Assembly: GCA_963513935.1 (NCBI GenBank)
Contig: OY740773.1
Span: 99,247,291-99,311,290 of the forward strand
DNA length: 64,000 nucleotides
Source of the DNA: Aphrophora alni
Taxonomy: Eukaryota; Arthropoda; Insecta; Hemiptera; Aphrophoridae
Reading direction: 5' to 3'
The position numbers and the translations under genes were made by a program. Of the stretch, positions 23,910 to 33,917 are shown one piece after another (position 1 is the stretch's first letter; each line of letters opens with the position of its first letter). Below the pieces are notes generated by a model. The model was not told the DNA's origin, made no database searches, and saw only the letters and a list, made by a program, of their open reading frames with translations.

Positions 23910-24160
23910 TGTTTAAAGGCGAAATAAACAGTCATCGTCGCCTTATAAAAAAAGGAGGAAAGATCATAAAATAAAGACCCCCTAGCCCAAGAATACTCTA
24001 ATAACGTCAGGGTTAGAAAAGAACAAGATTTGGTCAAGATAGACTGGATACAAAGATGAAAGAGAGGGATATAATTCATTGTTATATCAAAAAAGTGTAG
24101 ATACAGCTAGGTAATCTCGGGATTGCCAAGCCCTTACTCACTTACACTGAGGGTAAAGTA
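23910..24160 (-). repeat. Dispersed repeat family R1, copy 7 (minus member of an inverted pair)
   Basis: On the minus strand: GGCTTGGCAATCCCGAGA, CTAGCTGTATCTACAC, TCTATCTTGACCAAATCTTG, TTAGAGTATTC, and AAGGCGACGATGACTG near the far end. With the copy at 23645-23870 it could form a long hairpin in a transcript. Confidence 0.7.
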
Positions 24161-24769
24161 ACAAGTGGAGTTACCTCATACATTCAATTTGGTGGGAGGG
24201 CATGAGGCAAGTCAATTTTTTTTAAATATTGTCACGTGATACATAAATTTAAAGGACTACATGAGAAAAGAAAGAATTTTTTTGGAACACTGTAATGAAA
24301 ATGGCTGCCATTGACGTTGTTGTATGAAGATAGCTAGAGAGGAAATTGCACCTCAACACTTGACTTTACAATCTGATTATGATTTCTTCAATCTTATCAG
24401 ATAAGCGATACTAATTTTAGGTTTCTGGCAATAATATCGTGAGTTATCGAAAAAAGTTAAAAATCTTACTTTTGACTGTTATCAATACGTAATTTCTCAA
24501 AATCTGTTCAACCGATTTCGTTTAAATTTGAGTAAAATGTAAAGATAAAGGACAATCCCGTTTATGACAAATAAAAGTATGTTATACTTGAGGAATAATC
24601 GTTAAAAAAAACAAATACAATCATTAAAATGTTGACTGCTGTTAAATATGATTTACTCTAAGGAAGTTGTTGTGGTACAAACGAAAAACATTGAGGTCTG
24701 AATTTAAATATTTGATCAAATGGATATGCATTTTATGATTCATTTTCACTTTTTAAATAACCAGTACCA
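24161..24769. other. Non-coding stretch with R2-like blocks
   Basis: No coding frame. CTCAAAATCTGTTCAACCG and nearby blocks resemble R2. Confidence 0.35.
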
Positions 24770-25690
24770 AACTTACATTTTTGGAGATATTTAGTTTTGA
24801 TTCCTTTTTAAACGTGCATTTTTGGAGATAATTAGAAGGTTAGTTACTAAACTTAAATTTTTGGAGAGAACTATTAGGTGAATTTTAAACTTATATTTTT
24901 GGAGATTATAAGTTTTGGTTCGTGTCTAAACTTTCATTTTTGATTATAATTAATTTTGGTTAGTTTCTAACCTTACATTTTTAGAGATAATTAGTTTAGG
25001 TTCCTTTGTAAATTTACATTTTTGTAGATAATTGATTTTGGTTTGTTTCTAAACTTACATTTTTGGAGATAAAATTGTTTTTGGTTCGTTTATAAACTAA
25101 CATTTTTTGAGATAAATACTTTAGGTTGGTTTCTGAACCGAAATTTCGGTGATAATTAGTTTCGTTCGTTTCCAAACTTACATTTTTGGAGATTATAAGT
25201 TTTGGTTAGTTTCTAAACTTACATTTTTGAAGATTATAAGTTTTGGTTAGTTTCTAAACTTACATTTTTGAAGATTATAAGTTTTGGTTAGTTTCTAAAC
25301 TTACATTTTTGAAGATTACAAGTTTTGGTTCGTGTCTAAACTTACATTTTTTAAGATTATAAGTTTTGGTTAGTTTCTAAACTTACATTTTTGAAGATTA
25401 TAAGTTTTGGTTAGTTTCTAAACTTACATTTTTGAACATAATTAATTTTGGTTAGTTTCTAAACTAACATTTTTGAGATAAATACTTTAGGTTGATTTCT
25501 GAACTGAATTTTTGGTGATAATTAGTAGGGTTCGTTTCCAAACTTACACTATTGGAACCAATTAATTTGGTTAGTTTCCAAACTTACTTTTTTGGAACCA
25601 ATTAGTTTTGGTTCCTTTCCAAACTTACATTTTTGGAACCAATTAGTTTGGTTTATTTCTAAACTTACATTTTTGGAGAAAATTATGTTA
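24770..25690 (+). repeat. 41-bp minisatellite array (about 22 units)
   Basis: Tandem units close to 41 bp with the core TTTTGGTTAGTTTCTAAAC and TTACATTTTTGAAGATTATA. The middle units (about 25190-25430) are nearly identical, and the outer ones are diverged and vary in length, as expected for an array that homogenises at its centre. Confidence 0.92.
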
Positions 25691-26816
25691 AGGTTAGTTT
25701 TTATTATGTTTTAGTGATGTGTGAGAGAGAATGTTTCTGTAATGGACCATTTATTTTATGTTATCTTACACAGTCCGGAACTGAGACACACCCATCATGT
25801 GTATTGTGTTTTGTCTATTGGTTTTGTGTTTTTATCTTAGTACAATAACAGACTTTTACAAGCGAAAAATCTGACGATGGAACATAGTTTCCGAAACGAA
25901 CAAAATTAAAAAATAAGGGAGTCTAAATACGAATTTAAGCTTCCATAATAACTCAGACAAAGGAAGATTTATTGATGCAATATCATAAATGTAAGATGAA
26001 GATAACTATCAGTTTTAGGAGTGATAAGATAAACAATAACAATTGTTATCATTGATAAACACAATTCTTAGATAGTTTGTCACCTATCTTTATTTACTAC
26101 ATTTACGTTGTAATGTAAATGTAGTTACGTGATGGGTTTATATCAGTTTTGAATCAAAACAAGGTTGGTTTTTGTAATGATGTCTTCTCATCACATAGCA
26201 TTCTTTGTACTATAACTTATTTAAAAACATTAAAAGCTAAATTTGAACCTTTCGCTTTAAAAATTATGAAGTAAATTAATGGTGCAATATTGAAAATTTT
26301 ATATTGGAAAACGGCGAGCATTTTTCAAAACGGATTTTTAAATTTCATCAAAATCGAAGATCCCCACTTAACGTTTTCTATAGGATCAATTGTGTAGATA
26401 ATAGTACCCATGAATAATGAACTCCTTTTATTTTAAAAATCAGACTTGCACAACAAGTTTAGATAAATATAGAATATGATATCAGTACAAGATAAATAAC
26501 GTGTTTCTACTCGGTACACTTGTATAAATACAGAACAGCTGTAATGAAAAAAGGTTCACTGAAGAGAAAGAAGCAAATGGTCTTTAAGGACATACGTGTG
26601 ACGTAATCAGAACTTTCCGTCAGTGATACATTGGTTATATTTAATTCAAATAAATAAATAATATAGTTATGCAATATATTATATTTTAGTAAACACTCTA
26701 GACACAATTTGATTCCCATTTTGACCAAAATTTGGTGCGTAGGATCGGTTAAAAACGGAAAAGCCTTTTAATTTAAAAAATTTGATCAGTTACTTTCATA
26801 ATAGTGGCTGAAACAG
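25691..26816. other. Non-coding region before the satellite
   Basis: No gene. It includes a short region with an imperfect hairpin around 26010-26070 (GATAAACAATAACAATTGTT ATCATTGATAAAC-type symmetry) and plain AT-rich DNA. Confidence 0.4.
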
Positions 26817-27029
26817 TAGAAATGTTTTATTTGAGAATGATGTATGAGGTCATACAGTAATCATTTTGTGTAGCTTTAAAATCTGTTCTGGTTTTAAAGA
26901 TATTGGATAGTTGTGGATTGTTCATATTATTGATAATCGGAGCCATCATTAGCATATATAAAAATTAATACAAGACGTTTCAAGAGTATAAATCAACTCT
27001 CGTTATCAAGTGATAAGTAGAAATGTTTT
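26817..27029. repeat. 201-bp satellite, unit 1 plus first 12 bp of unit 2
   Basis: The unit from TAGAAATGTTTTATTTGAGA to TCAAGTGATAAG is 201 bp. It is followed by the first 12 bp of the next unit (TAGAAATGTTTT, 27018-27029), where the PLE complex interrupts it. The array resumes at 33918. Confidence 0.9.
27018..27029. other. 12-bp target-site duplication, left
   Basis: TAGAAATGTTTT is identical to 33918-33929. Because the left copy is preceded by a complete satellite unit and the right copy continues into the next unit, it is a true duplication made at insertion, not a repeat coincidence. Confidence 0.85.
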
Positions 27030-27122
27030 TTTTTTGAATCAATCATATTAGCCACGGATCAATTATATAATTATATTATATTAAATGTGAGTACTCACGT
27101 CTGTTGATCCTTTTTGTTTTCT

Positions 27123-27180
27123 CTCAATAAAACAATTGCAATTTCGGGCATGAAGTACCCATCATCAGGTTTTTATAATC
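27123..27180 (-). ncRNA. Hammerhead ribozyme motif, PLE copy L
   Basis: Reverse complement of the motif described at 31055-31112, with core CTGATGA at 27162-27168 and GAAA at 27142-27145 on the minus strand. It is identical to the other two copies. Confidence 0.75.
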
Positions 27181-27319
27181 ATATCACATACACAAGAACG
27201 CAAAAACACATATATATTTCACTCCGTGTGGAGATCGTTAGAGTCAAAACACGCACTTTTTTATATACGAACATTGGTGTGCACACCGCATCAGTTGTTT
27301 AAGATGGTACTGACTGAAG

Positions 27320-29137
27320 TTAGGTTAAGCAACGATTATTGGACCGTGTCCCCCTCCCTTGTCTTGTGATTAGCGTATCATACAATAGGTTTGACTTAAA
27401 TGACAGCTGATCATTCAATATGTTATTAGGTTCAGCTTTTAAACCTTTGTAGATTTCGAATTCCTCTAACGCGTTTAGAGTATTTCCTTTCTTACATTTA
27501 TGTAATATACTCATATTAGTAGTAATATCAGTATATGAATGGAGGTTATTGATAAGATGTTCGGCATAAGTAGATTTGATAACTCTAAGGTTGCTATGTG
27601 GCAAATGTTCTTTGTATCTGATGTTAAAGGGACGTCCAGTTTGTCCTATGTAGAAACTAGGACAATCATTGCATAATAACTTGTAGACACCGGTTGTTTT
27701 ATATTCATCGAATTTTTCTCTAGTTTTTGGTTTAAGCAGAAATTCCAACTTATTAGTGGTACGGAACGTGAGAATGATGTTATTATTGGCCATTATATTT
27801 CTTAAAATGTTGTTGAACATGTTACCATAAACACATGAGGCATATTTTTTCTTTTCGCTATTATTACACTTAGTTGTTATTTTTTGTGTCATTTTCTTTT
27901 TCTTATGCTTACTTATTAATTGGTCTACGATAGTTGTCCTGTAGCCATTAGCTTGTGCGATGTGTTTAATAACATTCCTTTCTCTCTCATAATTTGTAGC
28001 GGACATGGGTACGGATAAAAGTCTATATACAAGGCTGTTATAAGCGGCTAGTTTTTGCTCTATTGGGTGATGAGAAGATTTGTGTATGGTTTTATCTGTA
28101 GTTGTAGGTTTTCTGTATATGTTGAATGCGATTCTTGTATTGTTCCGAGTTAAGTTGAGGTCTAAGTAATTCAGGCCATTATTATTTTCGATTTCTGCGG
28201 TAAAGGTGAGGTTGGGATGTATATTATTTATAAAATTGGTTAAAAGGCATAATTGTCTGTCACTGCCATTAAATACAATAATGGTATCATCGACATATCT
28301 GTTATAGAATATAATTTTATTTCTAAATGGGTTAGAATCAGCAAACAAGTAATTGTTTTCTATGTAGTTCAAATATATTTCAGACAATATACCAGATAGG
28401 GGTGAGCCCATGGCTAGGCCGTCGTTCTGTAAAAAATATTCATTGTTAAAAGTGAAGTAATTCTGCTTTAGGGTTGTTTTTAGGAGGTTAATAAATTCGT
28501 CTATTGCAGGCTTCTGTAATGTGGAATTCTTTTTTAGGTTATTATGTATGATCTCTATTGTTTGTTGAACCGGGATGTTTGTGTACAAATTTACTATGTC
28601 GAAGGAAGCAAGTTTGTATGTGCTTTCTATTTTAACATCATTTAACTTATTAATGAGGTCCGTACTATTTTTAAGGCTATAGTCCTCTTCGAATAAGTAA
28701 TGTTTTCGCAATAATTTATCTAGTTCTTTAGATAAATTATATCCTGGAGCAGGTGTAAAGTTCACTAACGGTCTGATAGGGGAATTGGGTTTGTGAATTT
28801 TAGGTAGACCTCTCAGAATGGGGGCGTGTGGATTAATATTTTTTAAGCGACGTATTTTAGTATCGGACAATAGGGTTTTACTTGTATTCAAAGATTTGTT
28901 TATTAATTTGTTATAAGTGACAGTGGGATCTTTAGTCATTTTGTTTATATTGTTGGCCTGGAAGAAATCATTGACCTTGCCATTGTAAATAGTCTTATCA
29001 ATAATGACTATTGAATTCCCTTTATCAGCTTTGGTTATGAGGGCATTATGTTTTATTAGTTTATCTTTAATGCCGGCTGAGGCCTGCCTAATGATATTGG
29101 TTTGTCTGTCTGAGATAACATTGTGCTGTTTGGTTGA
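27320..29137 (-). pseudogene. PLE reverse transcriptase/GIY-YIG ORF, 5'-truncated inverted copy (L)
   Basis: The open frame corresponds to codons 88-692 of the full-length ORF2 at 31590-33668 and ends at the same stop codon. It keeps the whole polymerase core (SFDIVNLYTNIP, GLAMGSPLSGI, YNRYVDDTIIV) and the GIY-YIG domain, but has lost its first 87 codons and the upstream ORF1. The first internal ATG gives a 539-residue product (from 28939). No promoter belongs to it in this orientation. It is classed as a pseudogene because of the truncation only: no stop or frameshift is visible, and the protein matches the intact copy. Confidence 0.85.
29098..29137. other. 40-bp loop at the centre of the PLE palindrome
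   Basis: These 40 bases belong to copy L only (equivalent to 31851-31890 of copy F, reversed). They separate the two 2066-bp arms. The two copies join at 29137/29138 with one base of shared sequence. Confidence 0.85.
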
Positions 29138-30915
29138 ATATCATTAGGCAGGCCTCAGCCGGCATTAAAGATAAACTAATAAAACATAATGCCCTCATAA
29201 CCAAAGCTGATAAAGGGAATTCAATAGTCATTATTGATAAGACTATTTACAATGGCAAGGTCAATGATTTCTTCCAGGCCAACAATATAAACAAAATGAC
29301 TAAAGATCCCACTGTCACTTATAACAAATTAATAAACAAATCTTTGAATACAAGTAAAACCCTATTGTCCGATACTAAAATACGTCGCTTAAAAAATATT
29401 AATCCACACGCCCCCATTCTGAGAGGTCTACCTAAAATTCACAAACCCAATTCCCCTATCAGACCGTTAGTGAACTTTACACCTGCTCCAGGATATAATT
29501 TATCTAAAGAACTAGATAAATTATTGCGAAAACATTACTTATTCGAAGAGGACTATAGCCTTAAAAATAGTACGGACCTCATTAATAAGTTAAATGATGT
29601 TAAAATAGAAAGCACATACAAACTTGCTTCCTTCGACATAGTAAATTTGTACACAAACATCCCGGTTCAACAAACAATAGAGATCATACATAATAACCTA
29701 AAAAAGAATTCCACATTACAGAAGCCTGCAATAGACGAATTTATTAACCTCCTAAAAACAACCCTAAAGCAGAATTACTTCACTTTTAACAATGAATATT
29801 TTTTACAGAACGACGGCCTAGCCATGGGCTCACCCCTATCTGGTATATTGTCTGAAATATATTTGAACTACATAGAAAACAATTACTTGTTTGCTGATTC
29901 TAACCCATTTAGAAATAAAATTATATTCTATAACAGATATGTCGATGATACCATTATTGTATTTAATGGCAGTGACAGACAATTATGCCTTTTAACCAAT
30001 TTTATAAATAATATACATCCCAACCTCACCTTTACCGCAGAAATCGAAAATAATAATGGCCTGAATTACTTAGACCTCAACTTAACTCGGAACAATACAA
30101 GAATCGCATTCAACATATACAGAAAACCTACAACTACAGATAAAACCATACACAAATCTTCTCATCACCCAATAGAGCAAAAACTAGCCGCTTATAACAG
30201 CCTTGTATATAGACTTTTATCCGTACCCATGTCCGCTACAAATTATGAGAGAGAAAGGAATGTTATTAAACACATCGCACAAGCTAATGGCTACAGGACA
30301 ACTATCGTAGACCAATTAATAAGTAAGCATAAGAAAAAGAAAATGACACAAAAAATAACAACTAAGTGTAATAATAGCGAAAAGAAAAAATATGCCTCAT
30401 GTGTTTATGGTAACATGTTCAACAACATTTTAAGAAATATAATGGCCAATAATAACATCATTCTCACGTTCCGTACCACTAATAAGTTGGAATTTCTGCT
30501 TAAACCAAAAACTAGAGAAAAATTCGATGAATATAAAACAACCGGTGTCTACAAGTTATTATGCAATGATTGTCCTAGTTTCTACATAGGACAAACTGGA
30601 CGTCCCTTTAACATCAGATACAAAGAACATTTGCCACATAGCAACCTTAGAGTTATCAAATCTACTTATGCCGAACATCTTATCAATAACCTCCATTCAT
30701 ATACTGATATTACTACTAATATGAGTATATTACATAAATGTAAGAAAGGAAATACTCTAAACGCGTTAGAGGAATTCGAAATCTACAAAGGTTTAAAAGC
30801 TGAACCTAATAACATATTGAATGATCAGCTGTCATTTAAGTCAAACCTATTGTATGATACGCTAATCACAAGACAAGGGAGGGGGACACGGTCCAATAAT
30901 CGTTGCTTAACCTAA
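29138..30915 (+). pseudogene. PLE reverse transcriptase/GIY-YIG ORF, 5'-truncated tandem copy (M)
   Basis: Equivalent to codons about 102-692 of the full-length ORF2. The frame is open to the normal stop at 30913-30915 but has no native start, and the preceding codons belong to the inverted copy L. It is head-to-tail with copy F, and its trailing terminal region (30916-31164) acts as the upstream pseudo-LTR of F. In Penelope elements this partial upstream copy commonly supplies the promoter of the next copy, which I infer here too. The protein sequence is the same as in F over the shared part. Confidence 0.87.
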
Positions 30916-31188
30916 CTTCAGTCAGTACCATCTTAAACAACTGATGCGGTGTGCACACCAATGTTCGTATATAAAAAAGTGCGTGTTTTGACTCTAACGA
31001 TCTCCACACGGAGTGAAATATATATGTGTTTTTGCGTTCTTGTGTATGTGATATGATTATAAAAACCTGATGATGGGTACTTCATGCCCGAAATTGCAAT
31101 TGTTTTATTGAGAGAAAACAAAAAGGATCAACAGACGTGAGTACTCACATTTAATATAATATAATTATATAATTGATCCGTGGCTAAT
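30916..31188 (+). repeat. PLE pseudo-LTR upstream of the full-length copy
   Basis: Terminal region after the ORF stop of copy M, repeated at 33669-33917 and inverted at 27030-27319. It contains the hammerhead motif and the 12-bp palindrome GTGAGTACTCAC (31137-31148). The 62-codon minus-strand frame found in all three copies is a by-product of this repeat. Confidence 0.8.
31055..31112 (+). ncRNA. Hammerhead ribozyme motif in PLE pseudo-LTR (copy M/F junction)
   Basis: Core box CTGATGA at 31067-31073 is followed by a hairpin GGGTA-CTTCA-TGCCC (31075-31089) and then GAAA (31090-31093). The next bases ATTGCAAT (31093-31100) can form a very short, palindromic stem III. Stem I pairs AAAAC (31062-31066) with GTTTT (31102-31106). 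The predicted cleavage falls after T31101. One extra U (31074) lies between CUGAUGA and stem II. Minimal type I hammerheads with short stem III are established in Penelope-like elements. The distance from this cleavage site to the equivalent one at 33854 is 2753 nt, exactly one unit. Activity is inferred, not shown. Confidence 0.78.
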
Positions 31189-31590
31189 ATGATTGATTCA
31201 AAATTAAATGCAAGTCAAGCAAAATCAGCCTATCAATATAAAAATATCAAACTAAGAATGATAAAGACAGCACATAATATTAAGTTCAATAAAGCATGCT
31301 TACACAACAACGTCATTCCCAATTACATTTCTATAAACATAAGGAATAATTCAAGAGCTGCATGTACCGCTAAAAAAGCCGCCACATTAACCTGGTTAAA
31401 AAGCGAAATTAAACACCTCTACGGTAAAAAAGACAGATTGAACACATTACTCTACAAAAAACACATCGAAATGTGCAATTATTTGCACCCTGCTCAGATT
31501 GAATCTGTTTTTCTCAATATTAACAAACAGATTAACTTAATTATTAACCGCAAAAAGTCTATTCAAAAGAAAAAAAATTCAATCTCTTAA
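31189..31590 (+). CDS. PLE ORF1, N-terminal lysine-rich protein
   Basis: A 133-residue protein begins at ATG 31189 (a longer frame opens with GTG at 31180). It is basic and helix-rich: MIDSKLNASQAKSAYQYKNI, an internal TLTWLKSEIKHLYGKK, and a lysine-rich end KSIQKKKNSIS. No enzyme motif is visible. In other Penelope elements the corresponding region is the N-terminal part of a single ORF of about 840 residues. Here 133 + 692 gives about 825, so ORF1 most likely represents that N-terminus. Its stop TAA (31588-31590) overlaps the ATG of ORF2 by one base (TAATG). An A run just upstream (31570-31577) could equally have gained or lost a base in this copy. The other two copies are truncated before this point and cannot decide it. 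Confidence 0.8.
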   Translation: MIDSKLNASQAKSAYQYKNIKLRMIKTAHNIKFNKACLHNNVIPNYISINIRNNSRAACTAKKAATLTWLKSEIKHLYGKKDRLNTLLYKKHIEMCNYLHPAQIESVFLNINKQINLIINRKKSIQKKKNSIS

Positions 31591-33668
31591 TGGACAAACA
31601 ACACGGACATAAAATAGTCACATGTGAACATAATTTCTTTCCACGTGTCATAAACAATACAGACATTGAATTTACTGAAATTGAATTATCTCTATTGCAT
31701 AAGGGCCTAAATCACAATCTTGTTAGAACTAATAATGCTCGCGGCATCCAAAGTGAAATAATTAATGCAGAAACCGTCATAAAAATGTTACCAACGATGG
31801 AATCTCAAATAACCGCAAGGGCAGCGATAAATAATAAATTAAAGCTACGTTCAACCAAACAGCACAATGTTATCTCAGACAGACAAACCAATATCATTAG
31901 GCAGGCCTCAGCCGGCATTAAAGATAAACTAATAAAACATAATGCCCTCATAACCAAAGCTGATAAAGGGAATTCAATAGTCATTATTGATAAGACTATT
32001 TACAATGGCAAGGTCAATGATTTCTTCCAGGCCAACAATATAAACAAAATGACTAAAGATCCCACTGTCACTTATAACAAATTAATAAACAAATCTTTGA
32101 ATACAAGTAAAACCCTATTGTCCGATACTAAAATACGTCGCTTAAAAAATATTAATCCACACGCCCCCATTCTGAGAGGTCTACCTAAAATTCACAAACC
32201 CAATTCCCCTATCAGACCGTTAGTGAACTTTACACCTGCTCCAGGATATAATTTATCTAAAGAACTAGATAAATTATTGCGAAAACATTACTTATTCGAA
32301 GAGGACTATAGCCTTAAAAATAGTACGGACCTCATTAATAAGTTAAATGATGTTAAAATAGAAAGCACATACAAACTTGCTTCCTTCGACATAGTAAATT
32401 TGTACACAAACATCCCGGTTCAACAAACAATAGAGATCATACATAATAACCTAAAAAAGAATTCCACATTACAGAAGCCTGCAATAGACGAATTTATTAA
32501 CCTCCTAAAAACAACCCTAAAGCAGAATTACTTCACTTTTAACAATGAATATTTTTTACAGAACGACGGCCTAGCCATGGGCTCACCCCTATCTGGTATA
32601 TTGTCTGAAATATATTTGAACTACATAGAAAACAATTACTTGTTTGCTGATTCTAACCCATTTAGAAATAAAATTATATTCTATAACAGATATGTCGATG
32701 ATACCATTATTGTATTTAATGGCAGTGACAGACAATTATGCCTTTTAACCAATTTTATAAATAATATACATCCCAACCTCACCTTTACCGCAGAAATCGA
32801 AAATAATAATGGCCTGAATTACTTAGACCTCAACTTAACTCGGAACAATACAAGAATCGCATTCAACATATACAGAAAACCTACAACTACAGATAAAACC
32901 ATACACAAATCTTCTCATCACCCAATAGAGCAAAAACTAGCCGCTTATAACAGCCTTGTATATAGACTTTTATCCGTACCCATGTCCGCTACAAATTATG
33001 AGAGAGAAAGGAATGTTATTAAACACATCGCACAAGCTAATGGCTACAGGACAACTATCGTAGACCAATTAATAAGTAAGCATAAGAAAAAGAAAATGAC
33101 ACAAAAAATAACAACTAAGTGTAATAATAGCGAAAAGAAAAAATATGCCTCATGTGTTTATGGTAACATGTTCAACAACATTTTAAGAAATATAATGGCC
33201 AATAATAACATCATTCTCACGTTCCGTACCACTAATAAGTTGGAATTTCTGCTTAAACCAAAAACTAGAGAAAAATTCGATGAATATAAAACAACCGGTG
33301 TCTACAAGTTATTATGCAATGATTGTCCTAGTTTCTACATAGGACAAACTGGACGTCCCTTTAACATCAGATACAAAGAACATTTGCCACATAGCAACCT
33401 TAGAGTTATCAAATCTACTTATGCCGAACATCTTATCAATAACCTCCATTCATATACTGATATTACTACTAATATGAGTATATTACATAAATGTAAGAAA
33501 GGAAATACTCTAAACGCGTTAGAGGAATTCGAAATCTACAAAGGTTTAAAAGCTGAACCTAATAACATATTGAATGATCAGCTGTCATTTAAGTCAAACC
33601 TATTGTATGATACGCTAATCACAAGACAAGGGAGGGGGACACGGTCCAATAATCGTTGCTTAACCTAA
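31590..33668 (+). CDS. PLE ORF2: reverse transcriptase with C-terminal GIY-YIG endonuclease
   Basis: 692 residues, intact. KADKGNSIVIID lies near residue 124 and LPKIHKP starts at 198. Polymerase motif A is SFDIVNLYTNIP with Asp267, followed by GLAMGSPLSGI, and the catalytic YVDD is at 368-371. The C-terminal GIY-YIG nuclease starts GVY (570-572), has CNDC (576-579), FYIGQTGRPFNIR (582-594, with Arg594 as the expected catalytic arginine), a downstream H598 and a late LEEFEIYKGL with a candidate metal-binding glutamate. This order is diagnostic of endonuclease-containing Penelope-like elements, which copy their RNA into nicked DNA in the nucleus. ATG 31590 is chosen because it overlaps the ORF1 stop. 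An upstream frame fused by frameshift is the alternative. No inactivating change is visible, so this copy may be functional. Confidence 0.95.
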   Translation: MDKQHGHKIVTCEHNFFPRVINNTDIEFTEIELSLLHKGLNHNLVRTNNARGIQSEIINAETVIKMLPTMESQITARAAINNKLKLRSTKQHNVISDRQTNIIRQASAGIKDKLIKHNALITKADKGNSIVIIDKTIYNGKVNDFFQANNINKMTKDPTVTYNKLINKSLNTSKTLLSDTKIRRLKNINPHAPILRGLPKIHKPNSPIRPLVNFTPAPGYNLSKELDKLLRKHYLFEEDYSLKNSTDLINKLNDVKIESTYKLASFDIVNLYTNIPVQQTIEIIHNNLKKNSTLQKPAIDEFINLLKTTLKQNYFTFNNEYFLQNDGLAMGSPLSGILSEIYLNYIENNYLFADSNPFRNKIIFYNRYVDDTIIVFNGSDRQLCLLTNFINNIHPNLTFTAEIENNNGLNYLDLNLTRNNTRIAFNIYRKPTTTDKTIHKSSHHPIEQKLAAYNSLVYRLLSVPMSATNYERERNVIKHIAQANGYRTTIVDQLISKHKKKKMTQKITTKCNNSEKKKYASCVYGNMFNNILRNIMANNNIILTFRTTNKLEFLLKPKTREKFDEYKTTGVYKLLCNDCPSFYIGQTGRPFNIRYKEHLPHSNLRVIKSTYAEHLINNLHSYTDITTNMSILHKCKKGNTLNALEEFEIYKGLKAEPNNILNDQLSFKSNLLYDTLITRQGRGTRSNNRCLT

Positions 33669-33917
33669 CTTCAGTCAGTACCATCTTAAACAACTGATGC
33701 GGTGTGCACACCAATGTTCGTATATAAAAAAGTGCGTGTTTTGACTCTAACGATCTCCACACGGAGTGAAATATATATGTGTTTTTGCGTTCTTGTGTAT
33801 GTGATATGATTATAAAAACCTGATGATGGGTACTTCATGCCCGAAATTGCAATTGTTTTATTGAGAGAAAACAAAAAGGATCAACAGACGTGAGTACTCA
33901 CATTTAATATAATATAA
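33669..33917 (+). repeat. PLE terminal pseudo-LTR of the full-length copy
   Basis: Identical to 30916-31164 as far as I can see. It ends 63 bases past the predicted hammerhead cleavage site, immediately at the target-site duplication. Confidence 0.8.
33808..33865 (+). ncRNA. Hammerhead ribozyme motif, PLE 3' terminal copy
   Basis: Same motif as at 31055-31112, shifted by 2753: CTGATGA at 33820-33826, GAAA at 33843-33846, predicted cleavage after 33854. Confidence 0.78.

Larger units (their letters stand above)
27030..33917. mobile_element. Penelope-like retroelement complex (inverted + tandem copies)
   Basis: This 6888-bp insertion lies between 12-bp target-site duplications. Three copies of one PLE are present: copy L on the minus strand (27030-29137, 5'-truncated), copy M on the plus strand (29138-31188, 5'-truncated) and the full-length copy F (31189-33917). 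L and M form a palindrome with 2066-bp arms (27032-29097 and 29138-31203) around a 40-bp loop. M and F are direct repeats over about 2.03 kb with an offset of exactly 2753 bp. The predicted proteins of the three copies show no difference that I could see, so the arrangement is very young. Head-to-tail tandems with an inverted truncated copy are known for Penelope elements. Confidence 0.93.

Noticed and set aside
27114..27302. 62-codon frame present identically in all three PLE terminal regions (also 30933-31121 and 33686-33874)
   Set aside because: It is antisense to the element and overlaps the hammerhead motif. Its repetition only reflects the repeated terminal region, and no domain is visible.
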